The notes beneath the pieces are model-generated. The model was not told where the DNA came from. It saw only the letters and a program-made list of their open reading frames with translations, and did not search any database. 64,000 nucleotides of DNA from Sedimentisphaerales bacterium. Its GTDB lineage: Bacteria; Planctomycetota; Phycisphaerae; Sedimentisphaerales; SM23-30. Within the stretch, counting starts at the first letter, position 1. Each line of letters starts with the position of its first letter. The stretch is from contig JANQJS010000022.1 of NCBI GenBank assembly GCA_028281535.1, positions 1 through 64,000 of the forward strand. Direction: 5' to 3'. This document shows, in pieces, positions 17,387 to 25,776 of the stretch. Position numbers and translations under genes: made by a program.

Positions 17387-18499
17387 ATCAATACATACAA
17401 AGATTTAACCGGTGACATCGTTCCCGTTGATTTAGGCGATCGCAGCTACCCGATTTATGTTACCAGCAACCAGCTTGATAAATTTGCGGATGTTTACCAG
17501 CATCATTGCGGCAATAAACGCGCGGTGATCATTACTGACAACAATGTCGCAATTCACTACCTTGAGCTTGTTACTAAAGGTTTAACCAATAAAGGCATCG
17601 AGGTCCACTCTATCACAGTCAAGGCTGGCGAAGCCTCAAAATGCATGAAAGTAGTTGAAGATTGCTTTGACAAGCTTTTTGATTTTAATGTCGAACGCAG
17701 CGATACAGTCATTGCATTGGGTGGAGGCGTCGTGGGCGATTTGGCTGGTTTTGTTGCTGCATCGTTTAAACGTGGTGTGAGCTATATTCAATTTCCTACG
17801 ACCTTATTAGCTATGGTTGACAGCAGCATTGGTGGTAAAACAGGGATCAATCACCCTCGTGGAAAAAACATGATCGGTGCATTCCACCAACCTAAGCTGG
17901 TTTTTTGCGATACGAAAACATTAGATACGCTGCCCAAACGCGAATTAAGTTGCGGCTTAGCAGAAACGATCAAGCATTCTGTCATACGTGACAAAAACTT
18001 TTTCGAACACCTCGTCGAAAACCGTGAAGGAATTTTGAGCTTAGAATCTGAACTTGTACGACAGCTGGTTAAACGTAATTGCGAAATCAAAGCATCCGTT
18101 GTTTCTGAAGATGAAAAAGAATCAGGCTTGCGGGGCATATTAAATTACGGCCATACCATCGGGCATACTTTTGAAACGCTGCTCAGCCATATGGATTTAC
18201 ATCACGGTGAAGCGATCTCTCGCGGGATGGTGGCTGTGACTCGAATCGCTGCAAAACGTAATATGATAAGTGAGTCTGATAGCCAACGGATTATAGATCT
18301 TCTTGAAGCTTATAATCTTCCTATTAATTTTGATACCGCCCTACCCGTGGATGATATTTACCAAACCATGCAGCATGACAAAAAGGTCACAGCAGGCAAA
18401 ATTAACTTTGTCCTACCTACAGCGATAGGTGATTGTACATTTAAGAATGATTTAACCGAAGAAGAAATCAAATGGTCAATTGAATCTCTTCAAAAATAA
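17387..18499 (+). CDS. aroB: 3-dehydroquinate synthase, apparently starting at an AUC codon
   Basis: 370 aa if begun at ATC 17387, close to the family length. It has ALGGGVVGDLAGFVAASF, FPTTLLAMVDSSIGGKTG, the NYGHTIGHTFE metal site and HHGEAISRGM. It makes 3-dehydroquinate from DAHP (shikimate pathway), using NAD and a metal. The first ATG/GTG/TTG in frame is the GTG at 17525, but the 46 residues before it include VDLGDRSYPIYV, the conserved first strand of AroB. In-frame sequence is open back to 17312 with no ATG, GTG, TTG or CTG. AGGAG at 17374-17378 lies eight bases before ATC 17387. A rare AUC start (as in infC-type starts) or a sequence error are the two explanations. Confidence 0.85.
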   Translation: MNTYKDLTGDIVPVDLGDRSYPIYVTSNQLDKFADVYQHHCGNKRAVIITDNNVAIHYLELVTKGLTNKGIEVHSITVKAGEASKCMKVVEDCFDKLFDFNVERSDTVIALGGGVVGDLAGFVAASFKRGVSYIQFPTTLLAMVDSSIGGKTGINHPRGKNMIGAFHQPKLVFCDTKTLDTLPKRELSCGLAETIKHSVIRDKNFFEHLVENREGILSLESELVRQLVKRNCEIKASVVSEDEKESGLRGILNYGHTIGHTFETLLSHMDLHHGEAISRGMVAVTRIAAKRNMISESDSQRIIDLLEAYNLPINFDTALPVDDIYQTMQHDKKVTAGKINFVLPTAIGDCTFKNDLTEEEIKWSIESLQK

Positions 18500-18542
18500 A
18501 CTTGCTTTTGTTTTATCTCGTGGAAAGACTGGAGGTCGAAAG

Positions 18543-21212
18543 TTGGTCGGAAAAAAACTCATTAGATATATATGTTTGTGTAGCATTTTTTGCTTATTTC
18601 AGTTACAGCTCAATGGGCAATTTTTTTCCCCACCATCTAATCGGCCAGTTGATCCCACCCCTACCCCTCCAGCACCCCAAGTGCCATCCATTCCAGGAGT
18701 AACCTATGATTATTTAGCACCCCTTATAGAAACGAGAGAAGACCAGCCCATTGTTAATGCAGTAAGAAGAGGAAACATCAAAAGAGTTCGTCAATATATC
18801 GTAAATGGTAAAGACATTAACGCAACGGCTTACACTACAGGCGCAACCCTTCTTACAGAAGCGATTGTGCATAACCAACTTGATATCGCAAAATTATTGA
18901 TAGACAACAAGGTGTCTCTTCGAAAAAAAGATACATCCAAATTCCGAGCTCTTCATTATGCCGCAGCAACTGGTAATTTGGATGCTGTTGATCTTCTCAT
19001 TGAATATGGCGCAACCGTAGATCCTGACGATATTTTACTATGTATGAAAGCAACAAGACGTATCATCTATGAATCTCATCAGCCAACAATTAATGTCTAT
19101 ATTGAAATATACGAAACCCTGCTCAGAAACGGAGCAACGATTGATCAATTTAAGAATATGGGCCAAACAAGTATTTTACGATATTTTAAGGGACAACAAG
19201 CGATTTCTTTCATACGTTTTCTTCTTAAAAAAGGTTGCGATATCAATGGAGCTAACAGGGGTGGCTACACGTTACTGATGCAAGTGCTACAACAAAAAGA
19301 CGAAGAAGATAAAATTAAAATAATGCGTTTTATGCTCGGTAATGGTGCCGATATTAACGCTCAAAATACATACCAAAGAAATATTCTTATGCAAACGCTC
19401 ATGGAATCTGAGCTCGCTGAAAAACCTAAAATAATTCACTTTCTCGTAAAAAAAGGGGTCGATCTCAATGCGCAAGATAACAAAGGAAAAACATTCCTCT
19501 TGCAACTCATTGAAAGAAAAACAGAGCTTCCAAAGAAAAATATCATTTATTATCTTATAAAAAATGGGGCAGATGTAAATATTCAAGATCATGAATCAAA
19601 GACGGCTAGCATGTATTGCCTTACCCATTTCCAACCACCCGATACAAAAAAAATGATCCAGCTACTCCTCAAGTATGGTGCAGATATTAACGCAAAAGAC
19701 AAGCATAACAACACCCTTTTACTTTTAGTGATCAATAAATACCAAGGGAATGACTTTCTTGATTTTCTCAAATATTTATTAGAACAGGGAGCACATATTA
19801 ACATTGATGGAATTAAACACACCACACCACTTATCGCGACCATCAATAAAATGGGCGACAGAGATGATTTACTGGCGATCATAGAATCACTATTCCTCAA
19901 AAAAGATGCCGATATAAATTTCATTACAAATGGCAGTGAAACAGCACTCAGCGCAGCATTCCGAGTTAAAAGGTTCGACCTCGTGAATTTACTTTTGAAA
20001 TATCATGCAAATATTAACGCAAAAAGTCACGATGGAAGTCATATTGTTTTAAAAACAATCGGAAGTAATAAAAGCTACTCTGACCTGTCTCGATACAAAC
20101 AAAACAAAATGCACTTGCAATTGGAACGGTCACTTCAAAATATCAAGAATAAAAATGCGACAACGCAAGTATCAATTATGCAACCTGCGGTAGAACCATA
20201 TAAAAAATGGGACACCTTAATTAGATACCTATTCGAAAAGAAAATCAACCTTTCTGGCAATCCCAATAAAAAAGGTTTGTCACCGATTGATTATCTATTT
20301 CAAATCGTACAAAATTATAGCCATGGCAGACGAAATGGCAAAGATCTCATTTCTATTTTCCCCATACATCAGACCTTAAACAAGCAAGAGATGTCACTTT
20401 TTCTATATCACGCCATCAAGTTTTGCGATCTGGAGCAACTAAAAGGTCTATTACAAAAAAACTCGCAACAATTCAATCCCTCATTTAAACACCCATATTA
20501 CGGCCAGAGTCTTTTGCATACAGCGATCATACATAAAAAATTAGATATCACCGATTACTTCATTACCAATAAAGCAGATTTGACTCAAACAACTTTAATG
20601 CCTTATAGTCATTATTCTTTCGACCGGATAGTTAATCGAGGCTTAAACAGTTATTCTCGAAATACTCCACAGGAATTTAGAAAGAAAGAGCACACCTATA
20701 CCCCTTTAATGTTGGCGATAAGAACCAATAACGTTAAATTATATCGAGCATTGAAGAGGAAAGGGGCTATAGGATCACCTGAAGATAGATTAGGATTGTC
20801 CATCGCTATTGAATTTCGTGCTAACAAAGTCATACGCGAGATATTAAAACATGTACCAAATTTAAATAGATATATATATGATGAAAAGCCCATTATTTTT
20901 CAAACGGTAAAACATTCTCAGGTAGAAGCCTATAAATTATTAAAAAAGGCTGGGGCGAATATTCACGCAACAGATAATAATGGCAATACGCTAATTACCT
21001 ATTATTTAATTCGATTGAACTATGGCCATCCAATTCTTGAACAATATGATTTTCTTAAACAACTTGTTAATAGCAAGATTGATTTAACGGCAAAAAACAA
21101 TGAAGGAAAAACTGCGGCAGATTATGCAAAAAATCATCAAATGCGCAAGATACTTGGGATATCTGAACAGAAAAATAGACGCCTACTAATTCCCAGATTT
21201 CAAACTCGCTAG
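18543..21212 (+). CDS. Exported ankyrin-repeat protein
   Basis: 889 aa from a TTG at 18543 that has a near-perfect GGAGGT six bases upstream; a TTG at 18480 would overlap aroB and lacks such a site. Residues ~5-26 form a signal peptide (IRYICLCSIFCLFQLQLNG), followed by a proline-rich linker (~30-50). The rest is at least a dozen ankyrin repeats of the type LLKYGADINAKDKHNNTLL, clear at ~70-520 and ~640-870, with a looser middle section. Ankyrin repeats mediate protein contacts; here they would act outside the cytoplasm. It follows aroB by 43 bp. It is AT-rich and lysine-rich compared with neighbours. Confidence 0.88.
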   Translation: MVGKKLIRYICLCSIFCLFQLQLNGQFFSPPSNRPVDPTPTPPAPQVPSIPGVTYDYLAPLIETREDQPIVNAVRRGNIKRVRQYIVNGKDINATAYTTGATLLTEAIVHNQLDIAKLLIDNKVSLRKKDTSKFRALHYAAATGNLDAVDLLIEYGATVDPDDILLCMKATRRIIYESHQPTINVYIEIYETLLRNGATIDQFKNMGQTSILRYFKGQQAISFIRFLLKKGCDINGANRGGYTLLMQVLQQKDEEDKIKIMRFMLGNGADINAQNTYQRNILMQTLMESELAEKPKIIHFLVKKGVDLNAQDNKGKTFLLQLIERKTELPKKNIIYYLIKNGADVNIQDHESKTASMYCLTHFQPPDTKKMIQLLLKYGADINAKDKHNNTLLLLVINKYQGNDFLDFLKYLLEQGAHINIDGIKHTTPLIATINKMGDRDDLLAIIESLFLKKDADINFITNGSETALSAAFRVKRFDLVNLLLKYHANINAKSHDGSHIVLKTIGSNKSYSDLSRYKQNKMHLQLERSLQNIKNKNATTQVSIMQPAVEPYKKWDTLIRYLFEKKINLSGNPNKKGLSPIDYLFQIVQNYSHGRRNGKDLISIFPIHQTLNKQEMSLFLYHAIKFCDLEQLKGLLQKNSQQFNPSFKHPYYGQSLLHTAIIHKKLDITDYFITNKADLTQTTLMPYSHYSFDRIVNRGLNSYSRNTPQEFRKKEHTYTPLMLAIRTNNVKLYRALKRKGAIGSPEDRLGLSIAIEFRANKVIREILKHVPNLNRYIYDEKPIIFQTVKHSQVEAYKLLKKAGANIHATDNNGNTLITYYLIRLNYGHPILEQYDFLKQLVNSKIDLTAKNNEGKTAADYAKNHQMRKILGISEQKNRRLLIPRFQTR

Positions 21213-21224
21213 TTTTCACAACCA

Positions 21225-21253
21225 TTGACAAACCTGCCTAGTTTCTATACAAT
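21225..21253 (+). promoter_or_regulatory. Strong sigma-70 promoter of the sulfatase gene
   Basis: TTGACA (21225-21230), 17 bp spacer, TACAAT (21248-21253). The start site is expected near 21260, about 60 bases before the ATG. Confidence 0.8.
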
Positions 21254-21263
21254 GGGTATACCC
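21254..21263. promoter_or_regulatory. Palindrome at the sulfatase transcription start (possible operator)
   Basis: GGGTATACCC is a perfect 10-bp palindrome directly after the -10 box, where a bound repressor would block RNA polymerase. It is short, so chance is possible. Confidence 0.4.
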
Positions 21264-21321
21264 AAAGTTACAACAAAGGCCTTTCTACCTCCTACCATTC
21301 AACCTCGATAGGAGTCGTAAC

Positions 21322-22869
21322 ATGTATCTCAATCTGCGCGTAAGCCATCTCGTTATTTTGTTAACAAGCCTGAATTTTTGTATGTCATGCATTGTTGGTC
21401 AAGAACCAAAACCCAAACGTCCAAATATCTTATTCTGTATTTCAGATGATCAGTCATGGATACACACTTCTGTCGCTGGTGATCCTGTCGTAAAAACTCC
21501 CCACTTTGATCGCATCGCAAAGGAAGGCCTTCTATTCACAAACTCGTTTACTGCATGTCCTTCCTGCTCCCCCTCACGAGCGGCAATTTTAACAGGACAA
21601 GATTTCTGGCGGCTAGAGGAAGGTGGATTACTTTTCGGACGATTGCGTAAAGATTTTCCTATCTATACCAAACTCCTAACAGACGCGGGCTATGCGGTTG
21701 GACAAGTTGGTAAAGGCTATGGACCTGCTCACCAGGAATTTGATTTCACCTGGCAGTCTCCTTGCGGGGAAAGTTGGGATGTAGAACAAGAATTAGAAGA
21801 ACAGGAGGAAGAAGAAGGTATCGAGATGATTGATTATGCCGCGGGCTTTTCGCAATTCATGGAGGCCAAGAAAAAAGACCAACCATTCTGTTTCTGGTAT
21901 GGCGGCTATGAACCTCATCGTGATTTTGTTTATGGCAGCGGACAAAAAGCAGGACTCGATCCTAAAAAAGTCAATGTCCCCCCATTCCTGCCTGACAGCG
22001 AAGAGATTAGAAATGACATCAGCGATTACCTCTATGAAATTGAGCATTTCGATAAACATCTTGGAAAAATGCTGCAAACACTTGAAACCCATGGTGAGTT
22101 GGATAATACCATCATCATTGTGACTTCTGATAATGGCATGCCTTTCCCTCGCGCCAAAGCAACAGCTTATAATTACGGAACCCATATGCCGCTTGCTATC
22201 CGTTGGGGAAAAGGCATTAAGAATCCAGGCCGAATCATTGAAGATTTTGTGAACCATATCGACTTTGCCCCTACTTTTTTAGAGATGGCAGGTTTAAAAG
22301 CTCCACATAATATGACAGGAAAAAGCCTACTACCCATTTTTAACTCAACCTCTGAAGGACTGGTTGATAAAAATCGCACCATGACCGTTACTGGCTTAGA
22401 GCGCCACGTCTGGGCTCGACCAGAAGGCAAACCCTATCCAACCCGCGCCATTTATACTAAAGATTTTGTATATATTCGCAACTATGAGCCTGATCGCTGG
22501 CCTATGGGGAATCCAGATTTTGTTGCATCGCATCAGGGACTTTATGGCGACATTGATGCGGGCCCCACAAAAAGTTATATGCTAAAACACCAAAACAACA
22601 AAAAAGTGAATACCCTATTCGAAATGTCATTTGGCAAACGACCATTGGAAGAACTTTATAAAAGAGATGATCCAGAACAACTAAACAATCTCGCGAATGA
22701 TCCGAAGTATCAATCAATTAAGAAAAATTTATCACAACGCTTAATATCGTATCAAAAACAGACGAATGATCCGCGGGTTGAAGGAAAATCACTATGGGAT
22801 GACTACCCTTTTTATGCTGACAAAAAATATCTCAAAGGAACATATCTAGACGAATACAATTCGCAATAG
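21322..22869 (+). CDS. Type I sulfatase (formylglycine-dependent), exported
   Basis: 515 aa; ATG at 21322 with AGGAG upstream. The N-terminus is hydrophobic (~8-27), giving a signal peptide. PNILFCISDDQ holds the metal-binding Asp42/Asp43, and the maturation motif C-S-P-S-R is at 82-86, where Cys82 becomes formylglycine. TSDNGMPFPR is the usual second metal segment. It hydrolyses sulfate esters, probably of sulfated polysaccharides, outside the cytoplasm. Anaerobic or aerobic maturase genes are not in the window. It has its own promoter with a palindrome at the start site, so it may be separately regulated. Confidence 0.93.
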   Translation: MYLNLRVSHLVILLTSLNFCMSCIVGQEPKPKRPNILFCISDDQSWIHTSVAGDPVVKTPHFDRIAKEGLLFTNSFTACPSCSPSRAAILTGQDFWRLEEGGLLFGRLRKDFPIYTKLLTDAGYAVGQVGKGYGPAHQEFDFTWQSPCGESWDVEQELEEQEEEEGIEMIDYAAGFSQFMEAKKKDQPFCFWYGGYEPHRDFVYGSGQKAGLDPKKVNVPPFLPDSEEIRNDISDYLYEIEHFDKHLGKMLQTLETHGELDNTIIIVTSDNGMPFPRAKATAYNYGTHMPLAIRWGKGIKNPGRIIEDFVNHIDFAPTFLEMAGLKAPHNMTGKSLLPIFNSTSEGLVDKNRTMTVTGLERHVWARPEGKPYPTRAIYTKDFVYIRNYEPDRWPMGNPDFVASHQGLYGDIDAGPTKSYMLKHQNNKKVNTLFEMSFGKRPLEELYKRDDPEQLNNLANDPKYQSIKKNLSQRLISYQKQTNDPRVEGKSLWDDYPFYADKKYLKGTYLDEYNSQ

Positions 22870-22899
22870 TCGTCTGGAATTTTATAAATAATTCGCACA

Positions 22900-22937
22900 T
22901 AAAAAAAGCAGGAGATCACATTTGTTTCTCCTGCTTA
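22900..22937 (-). terminator. Intrinsic terminator of the FG-GAP gene
   Basis: On the minus strand AGCAGGAGA pairs with TCTCCTGCT, followed by seven T residues. It lies about 40 bp past the stop of the gene at 22978-24330. Confidence 0.85.
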
Positions 22938-22977
22938 TTGGTCATTGCGAGTATCGTTTAATTAATTTTAGAACGGA

Positions 22978-24330
22978 TTACGGACAAGGGCAATTACAAC
23001 ATTGTGTTGTTGCAGTATTTTCATACCACATCACACCAATGCCACGGCTACTCGTACCAGCTTGTTGCTCAGATGTCAACACGTCTTTATCGCAGTCTCC
23101 ATCCATATCAACTAAGATAACATTATCATACTTATCATTCTGGCTACTTGTACCTGATATCGTATTATATGTCCAGTTCGTATTTGAATCAATCACATCA
23201 CCGCTACCTGTATCGTCATGTGATATCCAAATAACGTTATGCTTTGTTCCTGAACCATTTACTGTCGTCAGAACAATATCATTCTTACAATCTCCATCAA
23301 TATCGCCAATAGCGATCCCTTTGGCATTCGCAATATTTTTTCCATCAATCGTTACATTGGAATAATCAACAACAATGGGAGCATCAAAATAATCATCTGA
23401 TTTGTTACTATTTTTTTTATATACTTTGATTTTTTTTTGATTGTGTACACCTGCAACAAGATAATGATTACCTGAGCCATCTAAAATATCATAGGCTGCA
23501 AATTGAGTTCGATTGGTTGAATCAACATGCAATCCTTCCCATTCGGCTTTTTGGTTGCCAGATGTTCCCGGATTAACATGAATCCAAATGCCTTTATGAT
23601 TATCATTTTCGCGCTTGCTAGCAATGATATCATCATCGCCATCATCATCGACATCTACCATTAAAACATTCATGATCCATTTACCTTTCATCGTATCGCC
23701 AATTGGGTGATAATCCCAATTGCTCATAATATTTGGATCCAATGAAGAATTACTGTCATTACGAACACCGCCTGGGTGCTCTAGCCAACCTAATTTTTTC
23801 CCCTGATTATCTCTAGAGCCAATGATTAAATCTTTTTTACCATCCTCATTGATATCATAGGGATGCACATGCAACCAAGGTTTCCCTGCGGCATTTGTGA
23901 AGGCTGAACTCTCTGTATCTGGATACTCATAATTTGATGTAGACCAGTGGATGACTACATCTTTTTCATTGGCAATACATGCAGTAACAATATCTAGATA
24001 GGTGTCTCCATCAATATCTACAGCTACGGCACCTTCCGCACCATTTCCACTGTTTAACGTTTCTTTTTCTGTCCACAGATTTTTATTTGATGATGCCCCT
24101 GGATTAAACAGAACCATTGTTTTTCCACCTAAAACTAATGGAGATACAACATCATAATCACTATCGCCATCTATTTTGGCAATAAATACACCATCCGGTG
24201 CTTTATCTGAAGATCCCGACGGTTTCCAAATAATATGCTGTGGCCAACTAGCAAAGATAACATTTGTGTACAAAGACAATGTCATCACAAGTACCATACT
24301 CACAATTATTTTCTTGATTAACTTTAGCAT
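22978..24330 (-). CDS. Exported FG-GAP / VCBS repeat protein
   Basis: 450 aa; ATG at 24330 with GGAGAAAA upstream. It has a signal peptide (~1-27). The body is a beta-propeller built from FG-GAP-type blades, each with a calcium loop: KIDGDSDYDVV, DIDGDTYLDIV, DINEDGKKDLI, DVDDDGDDDII, DIDGDCKNDIV, DMDGDCDKDVL. The C-terminus ends in a cysteine cluster (QCCNCPCP), which is unusual and may be lipidated, disulfide bonded or metal bound. It is probably a secreted binding protein; ligand unknown. Monocistronic with its own terminator. Confidence 0.88.
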   Translation of the reverse strand: MLKLIKKIIVSMVLVMTLSLYTNVIFASWPQHIIWKPSGSSDKAPDGVFIAKIDGDSDYDVVSPLVLGGKTMVLFNPGASSNKNLWTEKETLNSGNGAEGAVAVDIDGDTYLDIVTACIANEKDVVIHWSTSNYEYPDTESSAFTNAAGKPWLHVHPYDINEDGKKDLIIGSRDNQGKKLGWLEHPGGVRNDSNSSLDPNIMSNWDYHPIGDTMKGKWIMNVLMVDVDDDGDDDIIASKRENDNHKGIWIHVNPGTSGNQKAEWEGLHVDSTNRTQFAAYDILDGSGNHYLVAGVHNQKKIKVYKKNSNKSDDYFDAPIVVDYSNVTIDGKNIANAKGIAIGDIDGDCKNDIVLTTVNGSGTKHNVIWISHDDTGSGDVIDSNTNWTYNTISGTSSQNDKYDNVILVDMDGDCDKDVLTSEQQAGTSSRGIGVMWYENTATTQCCNCPCP

Positions 24331-24817
24331 AATTTTCTCCTTTCGTTTAGATATTTAAGCTAACGTTAAAATAACAAAACGATTCCCGACATACTCGACA
24401 ATAAACCACTTCGATAGTATCAGATTACATGTGATAATCCAATTTGAAATTCGTTAATTTATAATTTTTTTCCTAGAAGAAAACCTTGCTTACATAGTAT
24501 ATGTGTACGTATACATTTAAATTTTCTATAAATAGATCTATTACATAAATTAATCATTTTATGTAATAGCAAATAATACGTATCACCTTATAAAAATTAT
24601 TACATTCTATGATTAATCATAATTAAATGTTATATCAGTTATGCCCCTTCCATTTCAGCTGATATGCAATAACTTTTTAATAGGCGCAATTGCCCTGGTA
24701 AAACGTTAATAAGATATAAACTACTCTACGAGTCTGGTTAAAATACAACTATCCCAAATAGAATCTATGCTGTCGATCTACCATCCTATCAAGTTGGATA
24801 TTGTTACAAGAAATGAA
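24331..24817. other. AT-rich intergenic region with inverted repeat
   Basis: About 490 bp without a gene. It holds a perfect 12-bp inverted repeat, CTATTACATAAA (24538-24549) and TTTATGTAATAG (24558-24569), with loop TTAATCAT. No T-run follows, so it is not a plain terminator. It could be a cruciform or protein site. The promoter of the FG-GAP gene must lie at the left end but I could not place it. Confidence 0.5.
24538..24569. repeat. Perfect 12-bp inverted repeat
   Basis: Arms of 12 bp and a loop of 8 bp in an AT-rich gap between the FG-GAP gene and tRNA-Cys. The loop sequence TTAATCAT recurs as its complement near 24612. Confidence 0.6.
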
Positions 24818-24890
24818 AGGCGGCGGTGGGATTCGAACCCACGATGGCGGATTTGCAATCCGCTGCCTTAGTCCACTTGGCCACGCCGCC
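24818..24890 (-). tRNA. tRNA-Cys (anticodon GCA)
   Basis: A 73-nt cloverleaf: acceptor GGCGGCG/CGCCGCC, D arm GCC...GGC, anticodon stem GCGGA/TCCGC with loop TTGCAAA, T arm GTGGG-TTCGAAT-CCCAC. The discriminator base U73 is the expected cysteine identity element. CCA is not encoded. Confidence 0.97.
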
Positions 24891-25028
24891 TTGGTAAACG
24901 GATAACTATAACTCATTTATGGGCTTCTGTCAATCATCTGGTTTTTGCAATTTTAGGTCCGATATCAGTCCAACTAGGGAAAATGAGTACAAAAAACCAT
25001 TGATTTCATTTCTTGATTATCGCTCTTT

Positions 25029-25061
25029 CAAAGGCATCAGGAGCCCCCTGATGCCTTTTTT
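25029..25061 (+). terminator. Orphan intrinsic terminator upstream of the PilZ operon
   Basis: AAAGGCATCAGG pairs with CCTGATGCCTTT, followed by six T residues. No plus-strand gene lies upstream for more than 2 kb. It therefore ends either a small RNA or a prematurely stopped leader of the operon at 25344. It could also stop stray transcription. Confidence 0.85.
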
Positions 25062-25065
25062 AATC

Positions 25066-25135
25066 GCTACAATCGGAATATTCTGCATTTTCTAAATACC
25101 TTCTCCTGCTACAATCGTAAATTATTGGCATTTTT
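25066..25135. repeat. Imperfect direct repeat in the PilZ operon upstream region
   Basis: GCTACAATCGGAATATTCTG (from 25066) and GCTACAATCGTAAATTATTG (from 25108) start 42 bp apart, about four helical turns, and both run into CATTTT. They could be paired binding sites. Confidence 0.5.
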
Positions 25136-25195
25136 ACGCTAATATCCCATTTTCAGGTAAGGTTTGATTGTAAATTTTCGATAAGGCCTATAAGA

Positions 25196-25246
25196 GTTGG
25201 GAAAAAAATTATCGGTCGGAAACGTTCCTACCTGTTTCTTCCCAAC
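25196..25246 (+). promoter_or_regulatory. Inverted repeat in leader of the PilZ operon
   Basis: GTTGGGAA near 25197 is complementary to TTCCCAAC ending near 25246, enclosing the small stem GGAA-ACG-TTCC. A folded leader is possible. It matches no riboswitch class I know. Confidence 0.4.
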
Positions 25247-25343
25247 CCCCGGCTAAATACGCATTTAGTGTGAACCGATAGATATTGTAACGTTATAACG
25301 CTAGTTTATTGAAGAGTTTATTTAATTACATAGGCCTGAAAAT

Positions 25344-25775
25344 TTGAACTCAAATGGACACAATAAGTTCGAGCTGAATGACGATGTTCTTGGGTTTGAC
25401 CTTCTAAAAGAGTTAGAAGAACAAACCAGCGAAAAGATACGTCAGCAACGCTCATCTGAACGAATCACTGTAAAATCAAAAGTGATTCTTCAACCTGGTA
25501 ACTCCAGTGAACTGATGAAGTTTAAGCTTCAAGGGATCACGGGAGATATCTCCTCAGGCGGTACGCGCATCCTTTTCCCCTTGCCTATACACGTTGGCGA
25601 TATTTACCGTTTATTGTTTGACCCAGTAACTCTAGAACTTCCCATGGTTTTTGCACGGTGCTTAAGATGTAGACTGATTCGCGAAGATGCCTATGAAGCA
25701 GGATTCAGTTTCTTTACCCCCGTCAAATTACCTTATGCAGCAACAGAAGAACCCGATATTACGAGCTTGATCTAA
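25344..25775 (+). CDS. PilZ-domain protein (c-di-GMP binding)
   Basis: 143 aa. The start is a TTG at 25344 with only a weak AGG upstream; no better start exists before the domain. A short acidic helix (~10-30) is followed by a PilZ domain with the two ligand motifs: RSSER (RxxxR type, ~36-41) and DISSGG (D/NxSxxG type, ~70-75). Both are intact, so it should bind cyclic di-GMP. It ends one base before the ParA gene and leads a four-gene operon. It could report c-di-GMP levels to the ATPase or the envelope proteins downstream. Confidence 0.85.
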   Translation: MNSNGHNKFELNDDVLGFDLLKELEEQTSEKIRQQRSSERITVKSKVILQPGNSSELMKFKLQGITGDISSGGTRILFPLPIHVGDIYRLLFDPVTLELPMVFARCLRCRLIREDAYEAGFSFFTPVKLPYAATEEPDITSLI

Positions 25776-25776
25776 C

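Larger units (their letters stand above)
24891..25343. other. Long leader / intergenic region before the PilZ-ParA operon
   Basis: About 450 bp with no gene but much structure: a strong plus-strand terminator (25029-25061), a direct repeat (25066-25091 and 25108-25135), and an inverted repeat near 25196-25246. No known riboswitch class was recognised. Confidence 0.6.

Noticed and set aside
21793-22257. Minus-strand reading frame of 154 codons
   Set aside because: Fully inside the sulfatase gene, which has clear motifs.
25124-25142. TTGGCATTTTTACGCT as a sigma-54 promoter of the PilZ operon
   Set aside because: GG and GC are separated by nine bases instead of ten and the -12 TTGC is absent.
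25196-25246. c-di-GMP riboswitch upstream of the PilZ gene
   Set aside because: The inverted repeat does not show the conserved cores of c-di-GMP-I or -II aptamers as I know them.
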